DNA of 64,000 nt from Niastella sp966212235 (GTDB taxonomy: Bacteria; Bacteroidota; Bacteroidia; Chitinophagales; Chitinophagaceae): positions 1 through 64,000 of the forward strand of contig CBIHPP010000024.1 of the NCBI GenBank assembly GCA_966212235.1, given 5' to 3'. How positions within the stretch are numbered: position 1 is the stretch's first letter; the number at the start of each line of letters is the position of its first letter. The translations under genes were made by a program, and so were the position numbers. A model generated the notes under the pieces. The model was not told where the DNA came from and did no database searches. It worked only from the letters and a program-made list of their open reading frames with translations. Below are positions 17,292 to 26,574 of the stretch, piece by piece.

Positions 17292-18323
17292 ATGCCTGAA
17301 CGATTACCCCAATTTGATGAATCTGCCGGCAATAGTGAAGAATCTATTATAGCGGTAAGAAGTATATTTTCTCCTAAAAATGGATTTAAGTGTCGGGAAG
17401 AGCTTGCTGATTATGGCAGTGATCTTAACGTTGAGTTGTTGCTCGATGGGAAGCAGGCATGGAATAGAAGGTTTCAAGTTCAGGTTAAAAGCAGAGCTTC
17501 GGTCAAAGGAGATATTTTAGTTAATTCACCCGTCATATCTTATAAGGCAAAAGTTTATAATCTAAACTACCTCAAACAGGGATTTCCAGTACAGGGGCTA
17601 TTTATTATCTATGATGTAAATTCTCAAACCTGCTACTTTGAGTTTCTCATAAACATTCTTAAACAGCTGGATAATACATATGGTGATAGCTGGAAACAAC
17701 AGGAAAATGTTAATATTCATATACCGCTTAGAAACCTCTTGACGGACGATGCAGCAAAAAGGATCCATAAACAAATCGTCGCCATTTACACATTTACACA
17801 GGATGAACTTCAGAAAAGAATTCCTGATTTAGAGAAACTGATTCAGGAAGAAGAATATTTTACTGAAAATGGGAGTATTCAGGTTAATGTATTTCAGGAA
17901 GTCACTTCTATTTTTAGAAATGGGCGTGAGCTAAGAACCTTTACATATAGACATAAGATACTGAACAGGATTGTAACATTTGCACCCATTGAACATGCAG
18001 ATATGAAGCTATACTCATTGGGCATGGGCGTTCGTCAGAAAAACGGGGAGATAGATGATACTATCATACTCAATCAAGGAGACTGGAAAGAAGTCCTTGT
18101 ATTCATATTCCATTCTGCGGCAGATTTTTTTGCAAAAGAAGAAGATGCTGTATTATATATAACAGGTTCGACGGCCCCAAGAACACGGCTTATCAGAATG
18201 GCTATAAATTTGCACCTGAAAAGCCTTGAAAAGTTCTATAAAATATACGGAGTTCTGAAAAATGAAATTATGCCATTTGATGCCAATGATAATTTCTTAG
18301 CATATCTGGCAAAAAGAAAATAG
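17292..18323 (+). CDS. DUF4365-DUF6934 fusion protein
   Basis: 343 residues. The N-terminal 150 residues look like DUF4365, a PD-(D/E)XK-like domain: Glu36/Glu37 in REELADYGSD, Asp44, and the QVKSR box with Gln64 and Lys66. The C-terminal part from about 200 resembles DUF6934, with the end motif YITGSTAPRTRLIRMAI. DUF6934 is usually a short stand-alone protein, so the fusion is unusual. The ATG at 17292 is the first in frame. It lies 104 bp upstream of the mCpol gene on the same strand, but the gap and AT-rich leader suggest separate transcription. Confidence 0.82.
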   Translation: MPERLPQFDESAGNSEESIIAVRSIFSPKNGFKCREELADYGSDLNVELLLDGKQAWNRRFQVQVKSRASVKGDILVNSPVISYKAKVYNLNYLKQGFPVQGLFIIYDVNSQTCYFEFLINILKQLDNTYGDSWKQQENVNIHIPLRNLLTDDAAKRIHKQIVAIYTFTQDELQKRIPDLEKLIQEEEYFTENGSIQVNVFQEVTSIFRNGRELRTFTYRHKILNRIVTFAPIEHADMKLYSLGMGVRQKNGEIDDTIILNQGDWKEVLVFIFHSAADFFAKEEDAVLYITGSTAPRTRLIRMAINLHLKSLEKFYKIYGVLKNEIMPFDANDNFLAYLAKRK

Positions 18324-18427
18324 TAATGGCTATCGTGCCGTTACCGTGTTTAAATCAGCTCGTTGAATGGGGAACATGATATTCAAAAATCCCATTTATC
18401 ATAAACATAAATGAAAGAAGAAAAAAA

Positions 18428-18808
18428 ATGGAAAAATTAATATCATATATCTTTTTTGATGGTGATAATATTGGTTCAACCATTGAAGCTTTACTTTTAT
18501 CAGAAAAAATTGAGGAAGCTCGAATCTACTCGAACTCATTAAACCAAGTTATTTCAGATTTATCTTCATACTTATCAGGGAAGTCAAACCTTGAAATTAT
18601 AATTCTAGGAGGAGATGATATATTAATAAAAGTAACTGATTATGAAAGCGAAATAAAGAAAATTATCAGCATTGTTATTGATAAATTCCTTACTAACTCC
18701 CAAAAATCAACTATAAGTTGTGGAGTCGGCACTAACATTGAAATGGCTATCATCGCTTTACATAAAGCAAAGCTTTTTGGCAAAAACCAAATTTTCTACC
18801 AAAAATAA
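18428..18808 (+). CDS. minimal CRISPR polymerase (mCpol), cyclic-oligonucleotide synthase
   Basis: 126 residues forming only a Cas10/GGDEF-type palm. Metal-binding residues are visible: FDGDNIG (Asp11, Asp13) at the N-terminus and GGDDI at 61-65, followed by CGVGTNIEMAI and the helix ALHKAKLFGKN that in Cas10 palms packs near the nucleotide. Length and order of motifs match the mCpol family, which occurs without CRISPR and is known or predicted to make cyclic nucleotides. A TTG-started effector gene follows after 12 bp. No cas genes or repeats are in the window. In the described Panoptes systems the mCpol product keeps a 2-TM effector silent until a phage sponge removes it. Confidence 0.85.
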   Translation: MEKLISYIFFDGDNIGSTIEALLLSEKIEEARIYSNSLNQVISDLSSYLSGKSNLEIIILGGDDILIKVTDYESEIKKIISIVIDKFLTNSQKSTISCGVGTNIEMAIIALHKAKLFGKNQIFYQK

Positions 18809-18820
18809 ACGAGTGAAACA

Positions 18821-19774
18821 TTGAACACTTTATATATATTTTCAACATCTTTTAATCCTGATGTGTACATTAACGCAATAGTACATTATTTAAATATCGG
18901 TTCGACAGAAAGAGTAAATGTCGAGGTTATTACTGTTTTTGAAGACGCAGTCGAAAAGAATAAACAAGAAAATAAGTACAGAAACACTATTGAAAAAATA
19001 GAAACAGTATTAGAGAATTTGGGGAAAGGAGAATATCATACAACTGACGGCAACCTTAATAAGAGAACTGTGATCCTGGAAGAAGACGATAGGAAATTTT
19101 ATGAACGGTCTAAATACAAAATAGATGGACGGATATCCCCTCGCTCTATTTTATATTCAGAGTTAGAAAGAGAGATGTTACAGATAATAAACAACCAAAA
19201 TGACAAATTTATATTCGACTTATCTGGCGAAAGAAAATATTTATTAGTTGATATTTTGTTTATCTCTTTGGCCAATAATTGTAAAGACCTATTTGTATTC
19301 GATATATTAAGAGAGCCTGATTTTAAACTAAAAGAAAGAAATTTAATACATAGCCTTGGAGGTAACGAATATAAATTTCGGAATTTATTCTCGACTGAAT
19401 ATGTAACCGACTCATTAAAAAAAATATCTCAATCAAAAGTTAATGAGTTGTCAAGTATTACTAATAAAGCATTAGAAATTATAAATTTTAGCGCAGATAG
19501 ATATTCAAAAGGAATTTTATTGGCATTATTTACCCTAATTAGCGTACTGTTTTTTATCGTTCTCAGATATCAAAATATAATTAAAGACAAATGGAATGAA
19601 ATTGAGCCGGTAACTTTTATCTACATTTCTGTTGCCTTGCCAATATTGTACTTTTTAATTTCAATAGGAGTTGTTTTTCTATTTACAAAAGAAATAGAAT
19701 TTACTCCCAAGGGAATATACGATGCTGTAAAAAAATATAGAGTTAGTAAACTGAGAAGGAGATATTTGTTGTAA
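18821..19774 (+). CDS. CARF-like sensor with two C-terminal membrane helices (mCpol effector)
   Basis: 317 residues. Residues 1-200 have an alternating beta-alpha layout of CARF/Rossmann type: LYIFSTSFNPD at the start, VNVEVITVFED, and FIFDLSGERKYLLVDILF, the position where CARF proteins carry their ligand-binding G-rich loop. Two hydrophobic helices follow at about 231-249 and 264-288, then a short basic cytoplasmic tail ending KLRRRYLL. The start is TTG, 12 bp after the mCpol stop, so the genes form one operon. Likely role: membrane-perturbing effector gated by the mCpol nucleotide. Having the TM pair after the sensor differs from the 2TM-beta effectors I recall. Confidence 0.8.
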   Translation: MNTLYIFSTSFNPDVYINAIVHYLNIGSTERVNVEVITVFEDAVEKNKQENKYRNTIEKIETVLENLGKGEYHTTDGNLNKRTVILEEDDRKFYERSKYKIDGRISPRSILYSELEREMLQIINNQNDKFIFDLSGERKYLLVDILFISLANNCKDLFVFDILREPDFKLKERNLIHSLGGNEYKFRNLFSTEYVTDSLKKISQSKVNELSSITNKALEIINFSADRYSKGILLALFTLISVLFFIVLRYQNIIKDKWNEIEPVTFIYISVALPILYFLISIGVVFLFTKEIEFTPKGIYDAVKKYRVSKLRRRYLL

Positions 19775-19787
19775 TATACTTTCTATC

Positions 19788-21072
19788 TTACCCTTTATTT
19801 AGCAATAGACCAATTGCATAGAATAGTAAGCCTAGACCAATTAAATAAAATGCAATTACATAAAGTGACAAAAGTAAATGCTTAAACTTAAATTTATCGA
19901 AGTCCATTTTCCAACCAAAAAAAATAATGGAGCTATATAAAAATACAACAAATGGAAATCTCAGATATTTGATCTTTCTATTTCTGTAATGGCTTAAGCT
20001 ATCATATTCTAACATTAAATTGTTTATTGGATACACCTCATGGATTAGCTTACTAATTAGGGATAAATTCATGAAATAAAAAAGTATATAAAAAAAAAGA
20101 AGCCTTTTTAAAAGTAATGTTTTGTCGTAACCATAATTCCATAGAAATTTTTGAAATACCAAGAAAACATCTCCTTGCTTAGCTAGATAATCTTTCAACG
20201 CTATTTCCGCACTTTCAATATCTTTCTGGCTGCCTAGCTCTTTTTGTTTTTCAATTAATTTTCTGTAAATGGATTCTATCTCAGCGGCGTCTAATCGAAC
20301 ATCAAATATTAGTTCGAATGAAGAGAATTTCACTTTCAAATTTTGAATAGGAAAATACTTTCCAATTAATAGTTTCACGATTTTGCCATCATTTGAGGGG
20401 TCAATAAAAATCTCTCCTTTGATCCTATTGTAAGGAAGAAAATCAATAGTGTCAGGTAAACTGCATAGTTCGAAATCTATTCCTTTAGAAATTGAACCAG
20501 GAACTTGATAACGAGTTAGGTTAAAGTAACAGCCTAAATAATAAATTGAGGAATATTCATCTTCGTCATGGCTTAAATTATTTATATCACAGCCGGAATA
20601 TTCAACATCTGTATATTTAGTAGCATGAGAATTAACAGACAATGCGACGTTAAAAAACAAGAGTTTTTTTACAGAAATTATTATTATAAGAATTGAAGAA
20701 TAATGTCGTTGGCTTGGTATATTGTGCCTCAACCGTATTTTCGCCAAGAGTAATATCTGATTTAAAGACTGATTTTTTAGAAATGAAAAGTGAGAATGAA
20801 CTATCCCTTGGGCCATAAAAGTTAATTTCTTTTTCAGCAAGACAATTGCTAAATTCAATTTTACCCGAGGAATCATAAATAGTCTTTAGAAAATTACCAG
20901 AAATTAAATTGAATTTTTTTAGAAAACTAGCTAGCGATTTTTCCCTTGATAGCAAGCTCTCCTCATAAGGAAATGTTTTTACGAAACTGGTATCGTGATA
21001 ATGACTTTTGTTGAATGCTAATGTAAATTCGACACATAGTTATATACAAGCAATAAGAAAAATACGAAGCAT
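19788..21072 (-). pseudogene. disrupted secreted/membrane protein gene
   Basis: From ATG 21070-21072 the frame starts with a signal peptide (MLRIFLIACI), meets an in-frame TAA after ten codons, then continues as LCVEFTLAFNKS to about 20665. There a run of seven A residues (minus strand) shifts the frame; removing one A joins NNFCKK to LLFFNVALSVNSH. The 3' part encodes a beta-rich region, a coiled coil near 20200-20280 and at least three membrane helices, ending at 19788. Two independent lesions argue for a pseudogene rather than a sequencing error. I recognise no family. It is convergent with the mCpol operon, 13 bp away. A CGTTAGCC boundary motif (21092-21099) precedes the original start. 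Confidence 0.6.
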
Positions 21073-21253
21073 AATTAGTTTTTGTTTACGGCTAACGATT
21101 GTTAGTAAATTAGTTAATTTCTTTTATATTAGAAATGGTGGGAGAAATTAAGAGTGGCAAATCTTCAATCCAATAGTTTGACATTTAGCCAGTCTGCCCA
21201 ACTTTATGCGATTTTGTTCGATTCTAAGCGACTTTGACCAATTATTGTAGATT

Positions 21254-21490
21254 AACACGTATCAAAATAACTATACCATGTCAAAAAAATAAAGGAAATT
21301 ACCTAAAGCGGATTGTCGAAATGTTGGAACGGTCGCTCACTCAGGATGGGACAGTAGAAAGAAATGTTTACTTGCCGATCATCGGCTCAGTTTCTGTAGC
21401 ACAGATCAATACGATGTGGTAATCCGATCAGGCCCGCCGCATTGGCAAACGCTAACGATCGGGCCAAGGGCATGGTTCATGTGGTACAGG
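21254..21490 (+). pseudogene. decayed PD-(D/E)XK-like gene fragment
   Basis: In shifting frames the DNA reads RIVEMLERSLTQDGTVERNV and YLPIIGSVS, then QYDVVIRSGPPHWQTLTI, then VVQDRN. This order (RIVE.LER.L ... Q.DVVIRSG ... VEVQDR) matches a family of restriction-endonuclease-like proteins that I remember, with D and E-x-Q as active-site positions. At least two frameshifts are needed, so it is a relic. Confidence 0.35.
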
Positions 21491-21995
21491 ACAGGAACAA
21501 CTAAATGCGATTTGATCGTGAAAGGGGATAGTTAATTGAAAAAGTCCAACTTAACCAACCCGGTGCTTTTATTGCAGTTGCAGCCACGTCCGGCATTTAT
21601 AATAATAGTACGGTACAGTCTTGTTGGTGGCCTTATTCTTTTTGGAGACTGCATGCCAAGTATACTCTACTCCGTGTTGGTTTTGCTTCATGAACAGCTT
21701 TTGTGGATATTCCTCGTTCTCTTTCTTATGTAATACGTCATATTTATACGGGCATTGGTTGAAATGTAGCAAGGAATTGTGCGCCTGTAACTTAGCAACC
21801 AGGTCGGCATAGAAAGTTCTTCCGCTAACTGCTGTTGGGGTGACTGTGTCCAACTTTTTGTGAATATCTCTTTCAATAACTGATTATCCAGGGTAAGGCA
21901 GATGTGTATGATGAAGAATTTATATGGCAACAACTGGTATGTTTACCGTAAAAAAGAGTGTAATTTTGCGTATATTCCATTCATAATGATACTCC
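21491..21995. other. no convincing gene
   Basis: A minus-strand frame at 21569-21853 (94 residues, TTG start) has a protein-like composition rich in Tyr and Lys, but no recognised motif and overlapping frames of similar length. The leader of the AAA ATPase gene begins around 21900. I do not call a gene here. Confidence 0.3.
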
Positions 21996-23021
21996 ATGAG
22001 TCAATTTGATTTAATAAAAAATCTTGCAAAGTACAGCCTGGAAAACGACCGGGAGCAGTTGTTGCATGCTTTAAATCAATTGGTGGAGCACTCCAGAAAA
22101 ACCAATAAGTTCAATTTCGCGCTCCAGTTGCAATCCATAATCCGGGATTCGCTGCGCCAATCCAAGACCAGTACTTTGACAAAGGTGGGATCAGATGCCT
22201 GGCAACAACGGGTAGAAGACCGGGAAACCGGCGACCTAATTTTAGATAAGATTACATCCGATTATTCCTTTGAACATCTGATCGCCGATAGCCAGGTTAC
22301 AGAAGAACTGCGCATGTTTGTCAATGAACATAAGTCGGCCGAAATGCTGCGCACCTACGGGTTGCCGATTTCCAATAAGATTTTGTTTCATGGGCCCTCC
22401 GGTTGTGGCAAGACATTGGCTTCTTATGTATTGGCTGGCGAGCTGAATAAAATGCTCATCGTCGTTAATTTGGGCGCCATCGTTTCCTCCAAATTGGGAG
22501 AGACAAGTAAGAACCTGGCGAAGGTATTCCACCGCGCCGCTTCGGAGAACTGCGCCATCCTGCTCGATGAATTTGATTCACTGGGTAAAGTGCGGGACTA
22601 CGATCAGGATCACGGCGAAATGAAAAGGGTGGTTAACACCATCCTCCAATTATTCGATTACCTCCCTCAATCTGCCATTGTCATCGCCGCCACCAATCAG
22701 GTGAATATGCTTGATGAAGCCCTGATGCGTAGGTTCGATGTCAATGTTAAATTCGATCTGCCCAACCAGTCTCAAATACAGAACTTGATTACCTTGACTC
22801 TCAAGCACGACTTGGTGACGCTGCCCCAAAAATCATTGACGCCTATGGCTAAGTTTGCCTTGGGTTTAAGTTATTATAGTGTACAAAAAACGCTCATAAC
22901 GGCAATTAAAAGGAGTCTTTTTGCGCACCTGGCAACTGGCAAGAGTACCAAGCTGGAAGTAGATGTAGCAATCTGGAAAAAGATGATCGAAGCAGAGAAA
23001 AAATCTTTGGGTGTTCTCTAA
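21996..23021 (+). CDS. AAA+ ATPase paired with the subtilase
   Basis: 341 residues. A helical N-terminal region (1-95) is followed by a classical AAA module: Walker A GPSGCGKT at 133-140, Walker B ILLDEFDSL near 188, sensor 1 VIAATNQ, and arginine-finger region LMRRFDVNVKF. The form is that of small FtsH/spastin-like AAA proteins, which remodel or gate substrates. The stop overlaps that of the convergent subtilase gene by 4 bp. AAA-subtilase pairs recur across bacteria and are regarded as conflict or regulated-proteolysis modules. Partnership is inferred from the adjacency. Confidence 0.9.
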   Translation: MSQFDLIKNLAKYSLENDREQLLHALNQLVEHSRKTNKFNFALQLQSIIRDSLRQSKTSTLTKVGSDAWQQRVEDRETGDLILDKITSDYSFEHLIADSQVTEELRMFVNEHKSAEMLRTYGLPISNKILFHGPSGCGKTLASYVLAGELNKMLIVVNLGAIVSSKLGETSKNLAKVFHRAASENCAILLDEFDSLGKVRDYDQDHGEMKRVVNTILQLFDYLPQSAIVIAATNQVNMLDEALMRRFDVNVKFDLPNQSQIQNLITLTLKHDLVTLPQKSLTPMAKFALGLSYYSVQKTLITAIKRSLFAHLATGKSTKLEVDVAIWKKMIEAEKKSLGVL

Positions 23022-25474
23022 ACCTCCTGTTCCAATTCTTGTTCACCGGTCGCATCTGCAATGTTTTGCACCTCATTTACGGCAACCATTTCTTTGTAAA
23101 GTCTTCCGTTGGCTTTTGTAGTCGGTAATTCCGTCACCCGGATCACCAAAGAGAAAGGATGCTCCACGCCATTCATGTCCATGCTATAGCTTTCCGGCAC
23201 CTCTTTTTTCATTAAGCACCTAACTGCAATAGCTACACCATCTTCGTGATCTTTTATGTCGTCGGATTGGAGGTTGTAACTATGTGACTGGGCGTTGGAG
23301 AAAATTCGGTTCTCTATCCCATAGTGATCTTCGCTCCATGAAAAGCTACTTTTGATTCCATAACTGCCTTGATCTTCGCCCAGCGTTTTTGCATTGCAGT
23401 TGCTGATCAAATTAAAGGACATATGCAAGGGCAGGTAGTTGAGATGGTTGTCTTTTACTGGCAGAAAAGAATAGCAAAGGGTAATTTCAAACTTTAGTTT
23501 AGTGTTAGTTTCAAGGAGATATTCCGGTAAAGTAATGGGCATCGCCAAAATCTCGCCAGCTTTAATGTTATCTTCTATCACAAAAACGATGGAATCGTCA
23601 TTAGTGGCAAGAAGCTGCGCTTTCTTCGGTCTGCCAAAACCCACCATGCTTTTTAGCAACGCATCGCTGCTGTTGTTAAATTCAGGAAGGGCGGCCCTTT
23701 TGAAATAGCTGCACACATTGATCAGCAGTGCCTTGATACTTTGCATTTTTAACTTGGGATATAGGGCTGTTAATTCGGCGGCATATGAAGTTGTCAAGGG
23801 CGTTGAAAAGCTGGTGCCGCAAGACATTTTAAAGAAGGCAGGCTGGTGGGTAGGGGCCTGCAACACTTGCAAGCCAGCATCTTGCTCCAGCAAATCACCA
23901 CCTTCGAACACCAAATCTGGTTTGTTCAAGTATCTGTTGCGTTGATTGGCACCCAAAGTAGTTGTATTGACTGGCTGGCGGTAATCAATATGGAATTTGC
24001 GGGTGTAATAAGCCGGATAGATACCGTCCGGCGATAACCCGGCATGAATGCCTGTACTAAAATTGCCAGCCAGTGCACCGACTGAAAGGTTGTTCAGTGA
24101 CTCTGACGGTTCGCAGATATTGGTGGTAAAACAGCGATGGACGGGGCTGGTAGCGTTATCCGGGTTATAAAAAAAAATTGGATAGTCATGTTCTTGGTGA
24201 TAGTCTGCATTCAGGCAACTTTCTATATGTTCTGAGTCAATGTTGCCGACGGAAAGAAAGATTAGTAAATCATATTGGTAGGCCAATTTGTCCAGTTCAT
24301 ACGCGAAAGTGCTGTAACTACTGTTATACGATTTGGCGCCGGGGATATTGAGCGACATATTGAACAAGCGCACTCCGTGAGTTGTATGGGCATTCTTGAT
24401 ATCCTGCACAATGCGGAGGATATCGATCGCGCCGTTAGGGTCATGCAAGGCTTTGATGGCCATAACCCTGGCCTTGGCTGTATATTGCTCCGCCTCGGCT
24501 TGAGCGTATGCTTCGCCCAGGACTACCAATCCCGCCACTGCCGTGCCATGCCCTGCCTCATCCCAAAATGCGCCTACGCCGCTGTGGTCATAGTGCTGCG
24601 AAAGAACACTGCTTTGAAATGGTGTATTGGGCGATATGCCAGTATCGATAATACCAACGATAGGAAGGGCCTCGCTTGTAGTGACCGTGAATCCATGGTC
24701 GCGCCTGGTTTCACCGAAGGTGCCGGGCCTTGTCCGAATCCCCCTGGAGCTTGTAATGGCCTTAACAATGTCAAAATTGTTGGCAATCATCGACAGTCTT
24801 TGCCGGCTGATGGCCGATACCTGAATAATATCCGGTACTGCTTCATTATAACTTACCCCTTCGCTATTGGACAAGAGAAATTCGCGAAGTGCCGCCAGTT
24901 GGCGCTGGAAAATCTCCTGGTTAGCCGAGGCTGCAAGGGTCAATACAATACCTGACGTTTCCCCGGTGAGCTGGCGGCGGCGAGAGCCGATGAACTCAAA
25001 GCCATATATGAGGGCAATGAGATTATACGGTTGGTTAGTATAGGTTGTGCCCTCCGGGCTTTGAACGATCATACTGATATGCTCGAAAAATTGCCTGAAC
25101 CGCACCTGGTCAACCACCTCAAATAGTACGGTTTTGTTGAAATGTAAGTATTCGACCGGGCTCAAGCCATATCGTACCAGAAATTGAGCGGCCAATGAGT
25201 CGCTTAACCTAGCATAAAAGTGAATCCTTACCAGATCGATCGTACCCAGGACGCGGAATTGTTCTTCTTTTTCACGCTGCCGAGCGCGTTGTAGCTGAAA
25301 TAATGCAGCAGATAATTCACGTAGTCGCTGTTTCTGGAAGGCTGCGATAAACGATGCAGGCGCTTGCTCTTGTGGCTCGTTTTCCTCTTGTTCTGTTTTT
25401 CGACCACGTTGTCGTTTAAAGTTTGGATTATCCTTCCAAGGGTTAATTAGAAATAAATGCCGGTTATTTGCCAT
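23018..25474 (-). CDS. S8 family (subtilisin-like) serine peptidase
   Basis: 818 residues. The catalytic triad is complete: Asp277 in GIIDTGIS, His309 in GHGTAVAGL and Ser555 in CGTSFSTPL. A charged, intracellular-type N-terminus (KRQRGRKTEQEENEPQEQ) with no signal peptide precedes a 200-residue pre-domain. The C-terminal 230 residues are beta-rich, as in S8 peptidases of AAA-associated pairs. It overlaps tail to tail with the AAA gene by 4 bp. Together they may form a cytoplasmic sensor-protease unit acting on phage or host proteins. Confidence 0.92.
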   Translation of the reverse strand: MANNRHLFLINPWKDNPNFKRQRGRKTEQEENEPQEQAPASFIAAFQKQRLRELSAALFQLQRARQREKEEQFRVLGTIDLVRIHFYARLSDSLAAQFLVRYGLSPVEYLHFNKTVLFEVVDQVRFRQFFEHISMIVQSPEGTTYTNQPYNLIALIYGFEFIGSRRRQLTGETSGIVLTLAASANQEIFQRQLAALREFLLSNSEGVSYNEAVPDIIQVSAISRQRLSMIANNFDIVKAITSSRGIRTRPGTFGETRRDHGFTVTTSEALPIVGIIDTGISPNTPFQSSVLSQHYDHSGVGAFWDEAGHGTAVAGLVVLGEAYAQAEAEQYTAKARVMAIKALHDPNGAIDILRIVQDIKNAHTTHGVRLFNMSLNIPGAKSYNSSYSTFAYELDKLAYQYDLLIFLSVGNIDSEHIESCLNADYHQEHDYPIFFYNPDNATSPVHRCFTTNICEPSESLNNLSVGALAGNFSTGIHAGLSPDGIYPAYYTRKFHIDYRQPVNTTTLGANQRNRYLNKPDLVFEGGDLLEQDAGLQVLQAPTHQPAFFKMSCGTSFSTPLTTSYAAELTALYPKLKMQSIKALLINVCSYFKRAALPEFNNSSDALLKSMVGFGRPKKAQLLATNDDSIVFVIEDNIKAGEILAMPITLPEYLLETNTKLKFEITLCYSFLPVKDNHLNYLPLHMSFNLISNCNAKTLGEDQGSYGIKSSFSWSEDHYGIENRIFSNAQSHSYNLQSDDIKDHEDGVAIAVRCLMKKEVPESYSMDMNGVEHPFSLVIRVTELPTTKANGRLYKEMVAVNEVQNIADATGEQELEQEV

Positions 25475-26498
25475 GCTAGTTTAATTATAGGTAGGGGCAG
25501 CGACCGCCACATACTGGTCGCTTTCACTACTAAAGTTTATCGATAAGTTTTACTCTCCTTCGATGTCTTAATGGTTCAATGGCGGGAATCTCCTGTACTC
25601 ACGGTCCGCGAGGTGCGGAGAATCGGAAGTTAATTCATAACTAAGTTTGTAAATAGCATAATTTCCAGGGATTTACCAAGTCAGCACAGTGTAAAGGGAA
25701 TGGCTATTTTTGAGGCATAATTAATGCCAGCGGCTGATTATTAATGTTGGTTGACGAGTTGCCTGCTTTCTTTGAAAAGTATTTAAAAAAAATGCTTGTA
25801 GAATCGATATTTTCTAAATTTTTAAGCATAGAGCTTGGTGTCGGGATTTATAGGGACGTAGTTTGTAGAAAGCAATCAAGGATCTACCATTTTTTATCAA
25901 TTGTATAATGTCCACTACTGTTAGCTTATGGAATTTCCATTGGCCTAATTCAAGTGAATCATGTAAGAGCAATAATATGTCTAAGGTTCCGAATCTCACA
26001 GAAATTATTAATAAGCCAGTTAGACATTTGTATCGGGTAACTAAGGTTGTTACCACATTCGCCCCCTAATATTATTACAGAAAACAATGTTAAGCGTAAA
26101 TTATGGCAACACCAGTAAGCATTCGGCCGACGGCTTTCAATCTGAAGTAGTCATTCAAATCACTAGGCTGTGGCCCCTTTTTCCCATTTATATAAGGCCT
26201 CAAATAATCCACATAACATTGCTCAATTTCGTTTCTTACACCTATAGCAATTATTTTTGAATAGTATTTGAGTACTTCTGTATTACTATCAATTAATGAT
26301 TTTAGAAATAGTTGCTTCACATTAATAAGTATCAATAGCAATTTAAGGAAGAAAACTTTATGGGTAATTTGCAATATTGAATTAAAATTTTAAGTCACAC
26401 CAATTATCTTATATATTTGTAAAGACAGGCAGAAACTGTTAAAAAGTGTGCGAAACAGGCACACTAACGGGCACGTAAATAGGCCCTTTAATTTTTTG
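25475..26498. other. 1-kb gap without a convincing gene
   Basis: A stem AGCGACC/GGTCGCT (25499-25522) lies just upstream of the peptidase start and could be an operator or leader hairpin. Minus-strand frames at 25814-26056 and 26090-26374 (TTG or internal starts, 80 and 94 residues) have no recognisable motif. The second, ending in LKAVGRMLTGVAIIYA, might be a small protein, but I cannot support it. Confidence 0.4.
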
Positions 26499-26517
26499 TG
26501 ACACACCTTTGACACAC
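26499..26517 (+). repeat. TGACACAC pair (arm-type sites, right end)
   Basis: TGACACAC at 26499-26506 and 26510-26517, 11 bp apart, repeat the motif found five times with one inverted copy beside the integrase at 1449-1638. This marks the probable right end of the same element. Confidence 0.55.
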
Positions 26518-26542
26518 CAGGCTTTAAATAATTGATTCCCAG

Positions 26543-26568
26543 AACTTAAGAATTCCTGTTCTGGGCAC
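26543..26568 (+). other. attachment-core-like sequence (right end)
   Basis: GAACTTAAGAATTCCTGTTC followed by TGGGCAC resembles the left core at 1374-1402 (AATTC ... GGGGCAC). Like it, it is flanked by TGACACAC repeats and followed by a terminator hairpin. The match is weaker than the 18-bp identity between 1374 and 27947. Confidence 0.35.
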
Positions 26569-26574
26569 GAGATT

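Noticed and set aside
18428..19774. Type III CRISPR locus
   Set aside because: The palm resembles Cas10, but there are no cas genes, no repeat-spacer array in the window, and the protein is palm-only; a stand-alone mCpol is the better reading.
21569..21853. 94-residue minus-strand frame before the AAA gene
   Set aside because: TTG start, no motif, competing frames of similar length; kept only as a note in the gap description.
24275..24955. 226-residue plus-strand frame inside the subtilase gene
   Set aside because: Lies antisense to the conserved catalytic region of the S8 peptidase and has no domain.
26090..26374. 94-residue minus-strand frame in the gap after the subtilase
   Set aside because: TTG start, no recognised motif; plausible composition but not enough to call a gene.
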